Below, piece by piece: positions 44,372-55,321 of a stretch of DNA of 64,000 nt; the stretch's first letter is position 1, and the number at the start of each line of letters is the position of its first letter. This DNA is from Gamarada debralockiae. Taxonomy: Eukaryota; Ascomycota; Leotiomycetes; Helotiales; Hyphodiscaceae. The notes beneath the pieces were generated by a model. It had not been told where the DNA came from. It searched no databases and worked only from the letters and a program-made list of their open reading frames with translations. The DNA is taken from assembly GCA_002803225.1 (NCBI GenBank), contig NXFV01001068.1:24303-88302 (forward strand). Reading direction: 5' to 3'. Made by a program: the position numbers and the translations under genes.

Positions 44372-45651
44372 ATGGCATTCGCGCCACCCCCCAAACCCAA
44401 AAATGGACTCGGATACTATCGCATGCTCAGTCCCAATGCTTCAGTCAGAGTCAGCCCTCTCTGCCTTGGTGCGATGAATTTCGGCGAATCATGGTAAGCT
44501 CGATTCTCCCCGCAGCAGTGCGTGTTTTCTGACGATGTTGTAGGAAGGATTTCATGGGAGAGTGTGACAAGAAGACCGCTGAAGAAATGCTCGATTTCTT
44601 CTACGAGAATGGCGGAAACTTTATTGATACGTTGGTATCTCGCCTCCTTTCCCTTGTTCGATGCTAATCATTGTTAGCGCCAACAACTATCAGAAGGGAG
44701 AGTCTGAGAAATGGATTGGAGATTGGATGAAGAAACGTGGAGTGAGAGACCAGATGGTGATCGCTACAAAATACACAACGCCTTATCGAGCCACATTTGG
44801 CGACAAGGAAATCATCGCCAATACCGGCGGAAACGGCACCAAGAGCTTGCACACCTCCCTCCAGTGGAGTTTGGACAATTTGCAAACCTCTTATATCGAT
44901 TTGGTATTTCCCACTTTTCTCCCTCACTACTCAAATCACTCGGATCTGTGACTTACAAATGTTCCAGCTCTACATCCATTGGTGGGACCATACCACCTCC
45001 ATTCCCGAGCTCATGCAATCCCTCAACGCCATGGTGAACGCGGGGAAAGTACTCTATCTCGGTGCTTCTGACACGCCCGCCTGGGTCGTCGCCAAAGCAA
45101 ACCAATATGCACGGGATCACGGATTGCGCCAATTCTCCGTCTACCAAGGCAAGTGGTCCGCCGCCGACCGCGATTTCGAACGCGACATCATCCCAATGAC
45201 TATCTCGGAAGGCATGAGCTTGGCGCCATGGGGTGCTCTCGGCAGAGGGCAATTCAAGACAGCGTCTCAGCGGGCACTCGGCGAAGGACGGAAAAATCGA
45301 GACGAGCCCTCTGAAGCCGTCATCAAGGTTACAGACGTACTTGAGAAGATTGCAAAGGAGAAGGACACGGCCATCACGAGTGTTGCTCTCGCGTACGTGA
45401 TGCACAAGACGCCGTACGTATTTCCGATTGTCGGGGGACGGAAGGTTGAGCATTTGAAGGGGAATATTGAGGCGTTGAGCTTGGCGCTGAGTGAGGAGGA
45501 CATGAAGGAGATTGAGGGCGCAGCGCCATTTGATATTGGGTTTCCAGGGAATATAATCGGTAAAGATGCGGCAAGTTCTCGGCTGAATGAGATTGGGGGA
45601 CACATCCAGCATGTGGAGGACCCAAAGCCCATTGCACCGTATAAAGCATAA
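44372..45651 (+). CDS. Aldo-keto reductase (norsolorinic acid reductase / aryl-alcohol dehydrogenase type, AKR9-like)
   Basis: Four exons, 44372-44493, 44544-44630, 44678-44903 and 44968-45651, join in frame into 372 residues, the usual length. The catalytic tetrad is visible: Asp and Tyr in FIDTANNYQKGESE, Lys in IATKYT, and His in YIHWWDH. NADPH-binding features follow in the SLAPWGALGRGQF and VFPIVGGRKVEHL segments. CLGAMNFGESW at the N-terminus is typical of the fungal AKR9 group, which includes norsolorinic acid reductases of aflatoxin/sterigmatocystin pathways and yeast AAD proteins. There is no surrounding polyketide cluster here, so a general aldehyde-reducing role is more likely. ATG 44372 is chosen because the longer upstream frame has no family-like sequence. 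Confidence 0.88.
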
Positions 45652-46152
45652 GCTTGATGGTGGCTCACTTGAGGCCGACGTCAGAAGAACATCAGAATGT
45701 GGACGAACCGTTGTTGTAGGTACGACACCGGATGCAGAGGCCATTTGAGAATGAAGCTGCTCTATAGTTGGCTTTCGCATTGCGTACAATGATATAGGCA
45801 TAGTGACACTAAGTGGAGGGTCTTGGGGCTCGTTTTGGTGTTGTAGAGTGGGCAGCCTCGGGTAAGGCAGCTCGACTTTGCGCGGTAGCAGGCCAGGAGA
45901 CTCGATATGAGCTTTCTTGGAGAGACAGTAGCCGATTGCTTGGCCCATGATTTGATTTCTTTGGTTTTTTCGAAGCGCTGCGTCGATGATTGAATGTGGG
46001 TACTTTCTTGTCATCCTTTGAGAGAATGAAATTAATCGATATATGCTGTGATGATCAGGTTCGTGATTCATAACTGCTACTAACAGACACAAATTCATTG
46101 ATTCGGAATCGGGAGCGTTAGTGTAGCGACAGACTCGTCTATTAGACCTTGC
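45652..46152. other. Convergent 3' intergenic region
   Basis: Between the ends of the aldo-keto reductase and the minus-strand frame at 46153. The minus-strand frame that overlaps it belongs to the antisense of the reductase. No gene seen. Confidence 0.4.
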
Positions 46153-46947
46153 CTACAACCAAATCCAATCTACACTCTCATGCGCAGCATCTTCCTTCCT
46201 TGTCCAGGTGAATACCATTGAGTACTTCTTCTCCAAAGCATTCCTTGCTCGCAACGCAAAAGCTTGAGGGGCAGCCTCTTTAATGTATCCTAGATACTGT
46301 TGGGCGTCCAAGGAATTGGTATTGAAGATAGTACGCTCGAAATTCGTGGTCTCCTTCCTCGGACGAAGGTTCCGAAAGCTTGCTCGGGATTTTGATGCCC
46401 GACCACCATATCTGGCCACGGATCGCGGACCGTCTTTCGCAGCGAAGTTCTGCGATTTTGCTTGCTGGAGGTGCTGTGGGCGTTGACGTTTCCGAGCAAA
46501 CTTCGGTCTTGTAATCCTTAGGCACCTTCCTGACTCAGAAACACCTAATCACAGTGAGCGAGGACTCTGCTTATCTCCACATGTTGACTTGTTATCATCG
46601 GCTTCCTCGTCTTCGCCCTCACCAGCATCAGATGGTTGTCCAGCAGTCTCAGCCTGCTCTGCAACAGGGTTCTCATCGCCAAGGCAATTATTGGACTTCT
46701 CACGTTCATCTACCCGAGGGTTTCAACCACACTTAATAACCTCTAGCGGTTCTCCTCCCCTTTGGTCACCGCCACTCAAGCATGTCGACTTGATCTCCTC
46801 AGCGTCATTGCCTTCAGTATCATGGACGTCCCGCGATGAAGGAAGGAACCGGAGGCCGTTCGGACTGGGAGCGTTGTTTGGGCCGTTTGAGTCGTCGATG
46901 TTCGGTGGAATTCTCCACAGGGACAGAGGGACTGGCAGGCGTGCCAA
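46153..46947 (-). pseudogene. Unknown protein; one long frame interrupted by two TGA codons
   Basis: From 46947 to 46153 a single minus-strand frame of 265 codons is interrupted only by TGA at 46725-46723 and TGA at 46551-46549. The pieces look coding: PNGLRFLPSSRDVHDTEGND; then an acidic part (DENPVAEQAETAGQPSDAGE); then a basic part (ITRPKFARKRQRPQ, RASKSRASFRNLRPRK); then QQYLGYIKEAAPQAFALRAR and a Trp-rich end (VDWIWL). The frame stays open upstream of 46947 to a TAG near 46986, beside possible AG acceptors, so a 5' exon may lie further up. I do not recognise a family. Intron removal of either TGA would need introns shorter than 30 nt. Confidence 0.45.
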
Positions 46948-49304
46948 TATTGTTCGTGATGAGGCGATCTTGGCTAATCTAAGGTACTAGAGCCGCTGTC
47001 CAATCCTTTTTCTTTGTAGCTATCCTGTTTGATTGGTATTTGTGACGTCTTTGATCAGATGGTTTGATGTCTGAATACTTATGTGCTTGAAATGTTCATG
47101 AGGATCTCAGGAAACTCATTTCTCGGTATTATGAATGGGAAAATTGTTGCGGACCAAATGGACAAGCTGTCAGTGCCTGATGATTCAGACATGTTTGCTC
47201 GCTGACAACTCTTCTCACGTGACGTGAGCGCGAGCAAATGTCCGACTGTTTATAGCATGCAGTTGAGGCTTCTCACGAACAAGTTGGATATCACAGAAAA
47301 GAGATATTTGCAAGAGGAACCTGTGCTTCAAGACAGTGCAGAACTTCCGTGTGACAAGGACTGCGACGTTTGGTTGACATCATGTGACTCAACTGTCTTC
47401 ACTTCCGGGGTTCTCCCTCAAATCATGACGGTTGAGAATGTAAAGCAGTAAAGTCTTGATCCAAGAACTCCAGTACTTCTTCCGAGAAATTCTCGGGATT
47501 CTTGCAAAGAGATCCAGGCCCCGAATCCGGGTACAAGCTCAACTTTTATTCGGCGTCTTCTGCTGCAACACATGCGCATTAATTGCCGAAAAAGAAACGT
47601 CTTCGTGCTCTGCAGCAACCAAGACTGAAATCTTGATCTCTGTTAAGCGACGGTAAGTCGCCTCAGACTTATTCTTCGGTTCTCACCACGAGCCAAGTCA
47701 CGCGTTCTGACTTGACGCGGCTGCCCTTTTGTCTGCATAATTCGCGGACAACTAATCCGAACAATCTTCGCTACTTGTCGCATGAGCCCGTTCATAGATC
47801 CGAATCAGCCATTTCTTAGCAGCTTCAATGGCCTGCTCACTGTAGCGTAGGAAGAAGAGGAGGAGGAAATCATACAAGGTCAGTGTCCGTACCGAGACGG
47901 CAGTTCTCTCTTCTTCAACGTGATGTAAGACAGTGTCTGGGCGAACACTATCCCCCGAGCAAAGCTACCATCTGAGCAACGCAGCAGCTCCGCTTTTGAG
48001 GCTTTGAAGTCGAGCAAGATTATGGGACGAGTTTAGGCAATTGTGTTGACGATGATGGGATCTCATATATGCATAGGAGCTCGGAGGTGGGCAAGCATGG
48101 CAAGTGGTAGGTTCATATTTGCCCCGAAGCGACCGTACGTATACTTGACATCATTTGGACCGGATATGAGCTCGGTTTTTACGGTTCGGCGAATGATTAA
48201 AGCCATCGCTGTCAGATTTTGATGATATTCAGGTCCGTAATGGCTTCCAAAGTAGAATTAGGGTTATCGGACGTCAGGACGAAAGCTGACGACACCAATT
48301 GCACTTACAAAAGACTAGGACGTTATGCAAGATAAAATATTTTGCTCCGCAAGTTGTACATCGAAGGATTGACTTTTTCCTGCTGCATGAAACCTTCAAA
48401 GCAGGCAGCTTTTGCATTCGAAGCCAACTCCGTGAACCCCTTCAATGTCCGCAGGCAGAATATGCTGTGTCTCTTCCGGCTTTGGGGTGATTATTAAGTA
48501 CTTTGCCAGCGGTGCTAAAGCCCCTGTTCTGTCATTTTGACGCGAAACGAGCATTGGATAGCCAAATCCAACGACCAGAACATTAGATCCCTAGATCTAG
48601 TAACATGGACCGCTCGGCGTGATGGCGAATGCCCAGATGTCACAACCTGTACGGCTTGAAATACGACAGTGACATGAAGAGCCGCTTTGTAATCGAAACC
48701 ATACTCGATGAGGCAAACGTAGGGTTGATATGCAGGTGAGATGTTAACGCCGTGCTAGGGGAGAGAGTTTAAGCTTGAATGTGGGCTAGTCTTAATTGGG
48801 GAAGCTGTCTGGCGCTACTGTAAAAGACTGTTTCTCATTTCTACCGAAGACGAAACACAAGCCAGAAGCAATTATCCACGATAACGCAAGAACGTGGGGC
48901 CCGAAACATATCATTGGTTCAAGTGAGTCGGGTTATTTAAGAGTAGCTGGTGCCGCGCAGGGTCGCGTCTGCCTGTTTGGGGTTGCGGTGAGCATTGTTC
49001 TGAATTGGGTCAATTGATCCAAGTGGCAAGAAATCACCAGGATATGTTGAGACGAAATCATCTGAAGTGACGAATTCCAATTTTTGAATTGAACGCTGCT
49101 CCAAAACTCCAATGTTACCGTCTTCCTGCTGAATTTATATATACATCCTGGTAGCTCCAAACCCAGATGTTCGAAAACAATTACTACCATGCCAACATCC
49201 CCAGGCGCCATGCAAAAAGCCGAATGCTGTACATCTCCTACCTTCCTTTGTGCAGATTCATTGCGAAATCAGTGAACGTCCTCCCCAATGCCGTCCAATG
49301 TCAT
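46948..49304. other. Long gene-free stretch
   Basis: About 2.3 kb with only short frames on both strands (for example 47224-47451 and 48299-48490), none with a domain, good start context or splice partners. I see no tRNA or repeat array either. It may hold unrecognised noncoding RNA or transposon debris. Confidence 0.35.
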
Positions 49305-50582
49305 TCAGGCAGACTCTCCTTCCCTCTCCCTCATCTGTCTCAAAATCTCCTGGTCTTCCTTGCTGACCGGTACACCTTCCACCTTCTTGACTCTCTTGCC
49401 CTCCTTGAAAATCATCCAGCCACCAGCCATTGCCACGATACACGCAACAGAGATAAGCAATCCAACGACCCATCCAGGCCGATGGAAGCGATTTTCACCC
49501 CACATGAACCCGCACAGCATAATTTGCAAGAACGTGTTGATGACAAAAGCCCAAACGACGAAGTCAAGTTTCCAGTACCCAGACGGAGGTGCGCGCTCAC
49601 CAGTGAGAGGTGGGTCGGGTGTCAGAGAGATAGGAATGGCGAGGGCAGACTCATCAATACCAGCCGGGAGTCCATCTGCTGCTGCGTTGTACTTCACGTC
49701 CAATTGCTGGGATCCTTGAAGACGGAACCACCCACGATGGATGCCAGCCAAGCGGCGTAGTCCATCTGGATTCTTGCGCCAGCGCCATTGAAGCAGATAG
49801 TATAGGTCACGGAATCGCCATGGAATCAGACCCAATCCAGTGACGCAGAACAGGGCGTTAAGGATTTGCGAGTCGATTTCGAGCCAAATCTTGGCTCCAC
49901 TGTAATCATCGTTGTAAGATGGATGGGCCATCGCCGGGGTAGCGTGACACAAGATGAGGAAAAGCATTCCGCCCCATGCTACAACATTCAGACCGTAGAT
50001 AGTGACGAGGAAACCGAAGGGTGTGAGGAAGAACTTCCAAAATCCGATGAGAGCGATCTTAGTGGCGTACCATTTCGTGTGCTTTGGAGGGAATTGATAT
50101 CCATTCGCATATGGCACGGATGGGTCGTGAGGTGTCAGAACTGCGGCGGAAGTCTCTCCAGCTTGGGAGCTTGAGGTCCCATTGAGCTCCTCTCCAGTTT
50201 TCTCAGACTCCGCTTTCTCTAATTCAGTAATTGGGGTCTTCTGGTTCTCAACAGCGATCGAGGTCTTCCGTTGATGGTGGATATGCAGAACATGCCAGTC
50301 AGTGTGACGATGGGCTTGGCTGTTCCTTCTCTGTCCGGGGCCAGACCATCCCTCGTTGTTGAAATTGCCCTTTTGGATATCAGACAAGGTTGGAATACTG
50401 GATCCAATCGATCCATACGCGTGGAACATGCCGACAGGCGGTCGAGATTGAGTGAAAGTCGCTTGGGCATTGCGAATTAATTTACCCGCTCTAGAGGCAC
50501 CATCCTTCGATTTGTTGGTATTGGAGGGTGACAGAGAAGATCCGACTTCGTCGACACCGTCTGGTCTATTCGAGTCGTCCAT
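49305..50582 (-). CDS. DUF2985-family integral membrane protein
   Basis: A single exon encodes 425 residues. The first 165 residues are hydrophilic and Ser/Gly-rich. The membrane part starts with the family signature FWKFFLTPFGFLVTIYGLNV followed by WGGMLFLILCHATPAM. Further segments are LNALFCVTGLGLIPWRFRDL, LDFVVWAFVINTFLQIML and GWVVGLLISVACIVAMAGGW, four to five helices in total, with a short charged C-terminus. Between them lie the conserved KNPDGLRRLAGIHRGWFR loop and a SGYWKLD motif. Proteins with this domain are common in ascomycetes and are often related to PLAC8-type proteins; the biochemical function is unknown. It is divergently placed to the glycosyltransferase gene, sharing an 850-bp intergenic region. 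Confidence 0.85.
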   Translation of the reverse strand: MDDSNRPDGVDEVGSSLSPSNTNKSKDGASRAGKLIRNAQATFTQSRPPVGMFHAYGSIGSSIPTLSDIQKGNFNNEGWSGPGQRRNSQAHRHTDWHVLHIHHQRKTSIAVENQKTPITELEKAESEKTGEELNGTSSSQAGETSAAVLTPHDPSVPYANGYQFPPKHTKWYATKIALIGFWKFFLTPFGFLVTIYGLNVVAWGGMLFLILCHATPAMAHPSYNDDYSGAKIWLEIDSQILNALFCVTGLGLIPWRFRDLYYLLQWRWRKNPDGLRRLAGIHRGWFRLQGSQQLDVKYNAAADGLPAGIDESALAIPISLTPDPPLTGERAPPSGYWKLDFVVWAFVINTFLQIMLCGFMWGENRFHRPGWVVGLLISVACIVAMAGGWMIFKEGKRVKKVEGVPVSKEDQEILRQMREREGESA

Positions 50583-51435
50583 TTTGATGCCGTCAATTCA
50601 AGCTTTGCGGAGACGATCAAACTTCGTAAACCCACGACTCGAAAAATGCAAAAGAAACTGGACTGCAAGTTGTTTTAAGAGATTGGGTGTTGGCAGCGGA
50701 AGGGCCTAGCTTATACCGAACCCCGAAAAGCACTACGCCGTATTGGTGCATCGCGAGGCTCGCATACCGCATACGAGCCTTGCAGCGAATCGGATGTCCA
50801 GGTGTCGCAGATATCAATTATGCCGCGTAAGTAATCATTGAATGGCGCATTTACGCCTGCGTCGCATTTCGCAGTGTCTTTGTAGCTGTCAAATTGCATT
50901 GTTGGGGCTGATTTCAAGGTTCTAGATCGGAGGAAATAGAATGCTGACTGCGCCAAATACACGGTGCGTGCAGCCTTGACATGGGCGATTAGTGTCTCGC
51001 TTCTCGTCTACAAGTGGTCTCCACTGTTTCTGCTTCAGCCGGTCCAGTCATCAAGCCTCCGCTGATAGGAAACCCTGCAGCGTGCTTACTGGACTTGTTT
51101 TCAGAACATTGGTACCCACATTATCGCCGTGCGCCTCGAACTCAAAGATACTGCCAATCTCCACTCGGACAGTTTTACCGTCCTAATACCCATACGAGCA
51201 GAAACATGTACTTGTCACACGGAGCGAATCATGTTGAGAAGGCCAGCATGCTTTGTCTCAACGTGGCGATGGAGGTTGCCCGGTCACTGGCCTTGCCAAC
51301 CCTCAGGTACCCTACGAAACATATAAGGCGACGTGGATCTGGATAATCAGTGCAGATATTATCAGATAGTGGAGCTGTGCTTTGGCTTAGTTATTACAAC
51401 TGTTCACCTTCGTAGCAATTTTAAGCTCAGCCGTA
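50583..51435. other. Divergent promoter region
   Basis: Intergenic between the DUF2985 gene and the glycosyltransferase. Only domain-free short frames are present. No regulatory motif stands out by eye. Confidence 0.4.
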
Positions 51436-54400
51436 ATGTCTCAAGTTGAGAACCCTATTGCGCATGCCCTCGAAAATGATGCAGAGGAATTTCCAACCCC
51501 TTCAAGTGGCATTTCACGAGCAGATACGCTTCCCGATATTATTGATGCACATGCAGAGAGTTTATGTAAACTCCAAGTCAGTGATGGAGACTTTCATACG
51601 AAGGCTAAGGTCAATGGTCAGCCTTTCCCATCAATAACGACTCAATACATAATTCAGTGGTTGATTTTTTTCCCTTCTACTAGATGATGGACGCGTCGAA
51701 ATTCATATAAATCAAAAGTCTCAGCATCTCGCCAGCCATGTGGTGCCAACAATACGCAACCACCTCAAAGGGACTGTCGAGCCACCTCCACCGTCAGTTG
51801 AAGCTCTTCCCGAATCCATGATCGGAAAAGGGGATGGCTCTCCACCGCCGGTGATGAACATCGTCATCCACGTTGTTGGATCCCGTGGTGATGTTCAGCC
51901 ATTCGTTTCGTTGGGCAAGGTGCTTCGTGAGAAGTACGGTCATCGCATCCGTCTCGCCACACATCCAACGTTCAAGACCTTCGTCGAGGAAAACGGCCTG
52001 GAGTTCTTTAGCATTGGCGGAGATCCAGCTGAATTGATGGCCTTCATGGTTAAGAATCCTGGACTGATGCCTGGTCTCGACTCGCTCAAAAGCGGTGATG
52101 TCGGACAACGACGGAGAGGCATGTACCAAATTGTGAAAGGCTGCTGGAGGTCCTGCATCGAGACCGGAGACGGCATGGACAACGACGATCCCAACTATTC
52201 TGCTGCAGCCAAGGATCTACCTGATAGTCTCACTAGGCCTTTTGTTGCAGACGCCATCATTGCAAATCCTCCCAGCTTCGCGCACGTCCACTGTGCTGAA
52301 CGACTGGGAATACCATTGCATCTCATGTTCACCATGCCGTGGTCACCGACACAGTCGTTCCCCCATCCGCTGACTACCGTTCACTCATCGAATGCGGAAC
52401 CAAGTATGACTAACCTCGTCTCATATGCACTCGTCGAGATGATGACCTGGCAAGGCCTGGGGGACGTGATGAATCGATTCCGGACGAGAACCTTGGGCTT
52501 GGAACCTGTCAGCCTGATGTGGGCGCCTGGGATGACCAGCCGATTGCGAATTCCCTTCACATATTGCTGGTGAGTACATTTCATCCCGTTAACTTACTCA
52601 GATAACTGATTTGGGTCAATCTAGGTCACCTGCACTGATTCCCAAACCGGAAGATTGGGGACACCACATTTTCATTTCTGGATTCTATTTCTTATCACTT
52701 GCATCTTCTTATACCCCGGACCCAAAGCTTGTCGCTTTCCTCGAAGCTGGCCCTCCGCCGGTCTATATCGGATTCGGGTCAATTGTTGTTGAGGACCCCG
52801 ATGCAATGACGAAGTTGATCTTTGAAGCTGTTAAGAAGGCCGGTGTGCGAGCTCTTGTTTCCAAAGGATGGGGCGGCTTTGGTGGGGATGAACTCAGCAT
52901 TCCAGATTACATCTTCATGCTAGGCAACATCCCGCACGATTACTTATTCAAGCATGTATCCGCTGTCGTACATCATGGTGGCGCGGGTACCACCGCTGCG
53001 GGAAGTACGTCAAGTCTAATCATACCCTCTTTCTGCGTTAGCAATACTGACTCGAAGGCTATCATAGTTCTCGCCGGTAGGCCTACAGTCGTCGTTCCAT
53101 TCTTCGGAGATCAGCCATTCTGGGGCGCCATGACTGCCCGAGCTGGCGCAGGTCCAGACCCTGTCCCCTTCAAGCACCTCACATCGGACTCACTTGCAGC
53201 GGCACTTCGCAAAGCACTCACTCCCGAGGCCTTAGAGAAGGCAAAAAAGCTCGGCGAGAGCATTGCACAGGAAGAAGGCGCAGAGATGGGAGCTGAGAGT
53301 TTCCACCGGATGTTGGACATCAGTAAGCAGCGGTGTACCGTCAGTCCGAACAGAGTGGCAGTGGTTCGAATCAAGAAGTCTACCATCAGATTGAGTGCCT
53401 TAGCTGCTATCGTTCTTGGTGATGAGGGTTTGTTGGAGCCAACTGACCTCAAATTGTGAGTTCTCGTATGCCACAGAATTTATATTGAGTGAGCCGTGCT
53501 TACCCGTTCAAAGGTATCGGCCAATCGAGTACGACTCAGAAGACGGGCCGTGGGATCCCCTCACTGGGGGTGCCTCTGCACTTCTCGGTACTTTGAGCAG
53601 CTTGATGGTTGGAATCGCAGACTTGCCTGTCGCCGCCCTTCAAAGCCTTAAATCATCGGTTCAGAAAAGCGCAGCTGAGCATGAAGCGAAAGCCATGACT
53701 CCTCCCACGACCCCTCCCAAGACGTCATCGACTTCAGACTTGAACGTAGATAAGGCCTCCATATCGGACCCCGCTGCCTCCAGTCGCACAGACCTCAATT
53801 CAACAAGCACCCTTACCGGCAACGGCACCGAATCCGATGACAGTGTCAAGATCGAAGCTCACGAAGTTGAACCATCCATGCTCATGCCCGAGAAGAAATC
53901 CCACACAATCCAACTCAGCTCCGTACCTCACTCCAAGCACACCCACCATATCGATCCTGGAGACAAGTGCTCACACGTAGCCGCCGTTCGTGCAGAAAGG
54001 GGTGCCACAGTCGCTGCAGCTGCGACTCTCCGGCCTGTGATGGATTTCACACTCGCAGTCTCCCGCGGCTTCCACAACGCACCGAAGCTCTATGGAGACG
54101 ATACTGTCCGCACACAAGATAAGATTGTTGACTTCAAGACTGGAATCACAGTTGCAGGTAAGGAGTTTGGGTACGGATGGTATGACGGAATTTCTGGTCT
54201 CGTGACGCAACCGTTCAATGGTGCGAAGAAACATGGCATCAAGGGATTCTTAGAGGGCATTGGAAAGGGCGTTGGAGGATTCTTGCTGAAACCTGGTGCT
54301 GGTAAGTCTTTCGCCATGTTCTAAATCGAAGAGTTACTAACTCACGACAGCAATCTGGGGTCTTGGAGGCTACACCTTCAAAGGAATCTATCGCGAGCTG

Positions 54401-54943
54401 CAAAAGCACATGGGCTCCACAACTCAATCTTATATTATCGCCTCCCGCATCACCCAAGGCCATCTTGACTGGGATGAATCCACTCCCGAGGAACGCCAAA
54501 TGATCATCGAAAACTACCGCAAAATCAAAGATGATCCACAGATGTACAAGACGCCGTCTCACCTGCACCAAAGTACCTCGGATCTCTTGCATAAAATGCA
54601 TAGCCATCATTCTGACACTGAGCTCGGGAAGACGGAATCCCATCATAGCACGTCCAGTCATCATAGCCATCACAGTGTTCGCCATGCATTGCACCTGGAT
54701 CACAAAACCAATCACTCGTCATCAGAGCTGGATAAGGAATTAACCGCAGGGAGTGATAACAGCTCTTTGAACGGTGAGGGCCATGTCAAACATAAGCATT
54801 CTTTAAGGGAACACTTCCATAATCTGCATAAGCATAATGAGGACAAGCTCACTCACACCATGAGCGAGGTTGAGCTCCCCAATGGGCATGCGGAGATTCC
54901 TATGGCCAAGGAAGCGGAGATCCGGCACGTGATGAGCATCTGA
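51436..54943 (+). CDS. Sterol 3-beta-glucosyltransferase-like enzyme (GT1/GT28 fold) with His-rich tail
   Basis: Six exons, 51436-51616, 51684-52569, 52625-53004, 53068-53455, 53514-54301 and 54351-54943, join in frame into 1071 residues. The N-terminal Rossmann half begins near residue 118 with NIVIHVVGSRGDVQPFVSLG. The nucleotide-sugar site near 471 is HHGGAGTTAAGILAGRPTVV followed by PFFGDQPFWG, completed across intron 53005-53067, which is a multiple of three and leaves the unspliced frame open. These are the signatures of UDP-glucose:sterol glucosyltransferases such as Atg26/Ugt51, which make steryl glucosides at membranes. The PH/GRAM domains of Atg26 are absent. Instead there is a C-terminal extension of about 400 residues, with a conserved GYGWYDGISGLVTQPFNGAK block and a final His-rich segment (KMHSHHSD, HHSTSSHHSHHS). 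The acceptor substrate is uncertain. Confidence 0.88.
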
Positions 54944-55321
54944 AAGAACCCTTTCGTCTCATTTCATCATGTCTTTCTTTTGGCGGCATTTAAGGGTATA
55001 CGATGGGATCTGGAATCGGGAATTAAATTTGGAACTTTTGATACAAGGGATAATTGTTCTCTGATCCGGTCTAGAAAGAAATTTAGATACCATTTTGCCC
55101 AAGCTTCATTCAACCTCACATTTGCATATCAAGACAATTGTTCCCATAACCTTTCATATACACCATTGATAGTGAAATCATATTATCCAGTCTTATGGTC
55201 TCACCAAACTCTTCTTCAGGACCTTGTCGACATCCACCCTCCTAAACCCCGCTGCCCGTCCGAGACAAATTGCAACATCGATCAACCCTATCATTCAATC
55301 GATTAGCGTGTCTCATCCCCT
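54944..55321. other. Convergent 3' intergenic region
   Basis: AT-rich sequence between the ends of the glycosyltransferase and the bZIP gene. A plus-strand frame at 54980-55306 has no domain. Presumably both 3' untranslated regions. Confidence 0.4.

Noticed and set aside
26842..45651. A secondary-metabolite cluster suggested by the 6-MSA-decarboxylase-like and norsolorinic-reductase-like enzymes
   Set aside because: The two genes are 16 kb apart, with no polyketide synthase, peptide synthetase, terpene cyclase, P450 or exporter in the window.
44953..46098. 381-codon minus-strand frame
   Set aside because: Largely antisense to the well-supported aldo-keto reductase exons and without domain of its own.
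49167..49760. 197-codon plus-strand frame
   Set aside because: Antisense shadow of the DUF2985 gene.
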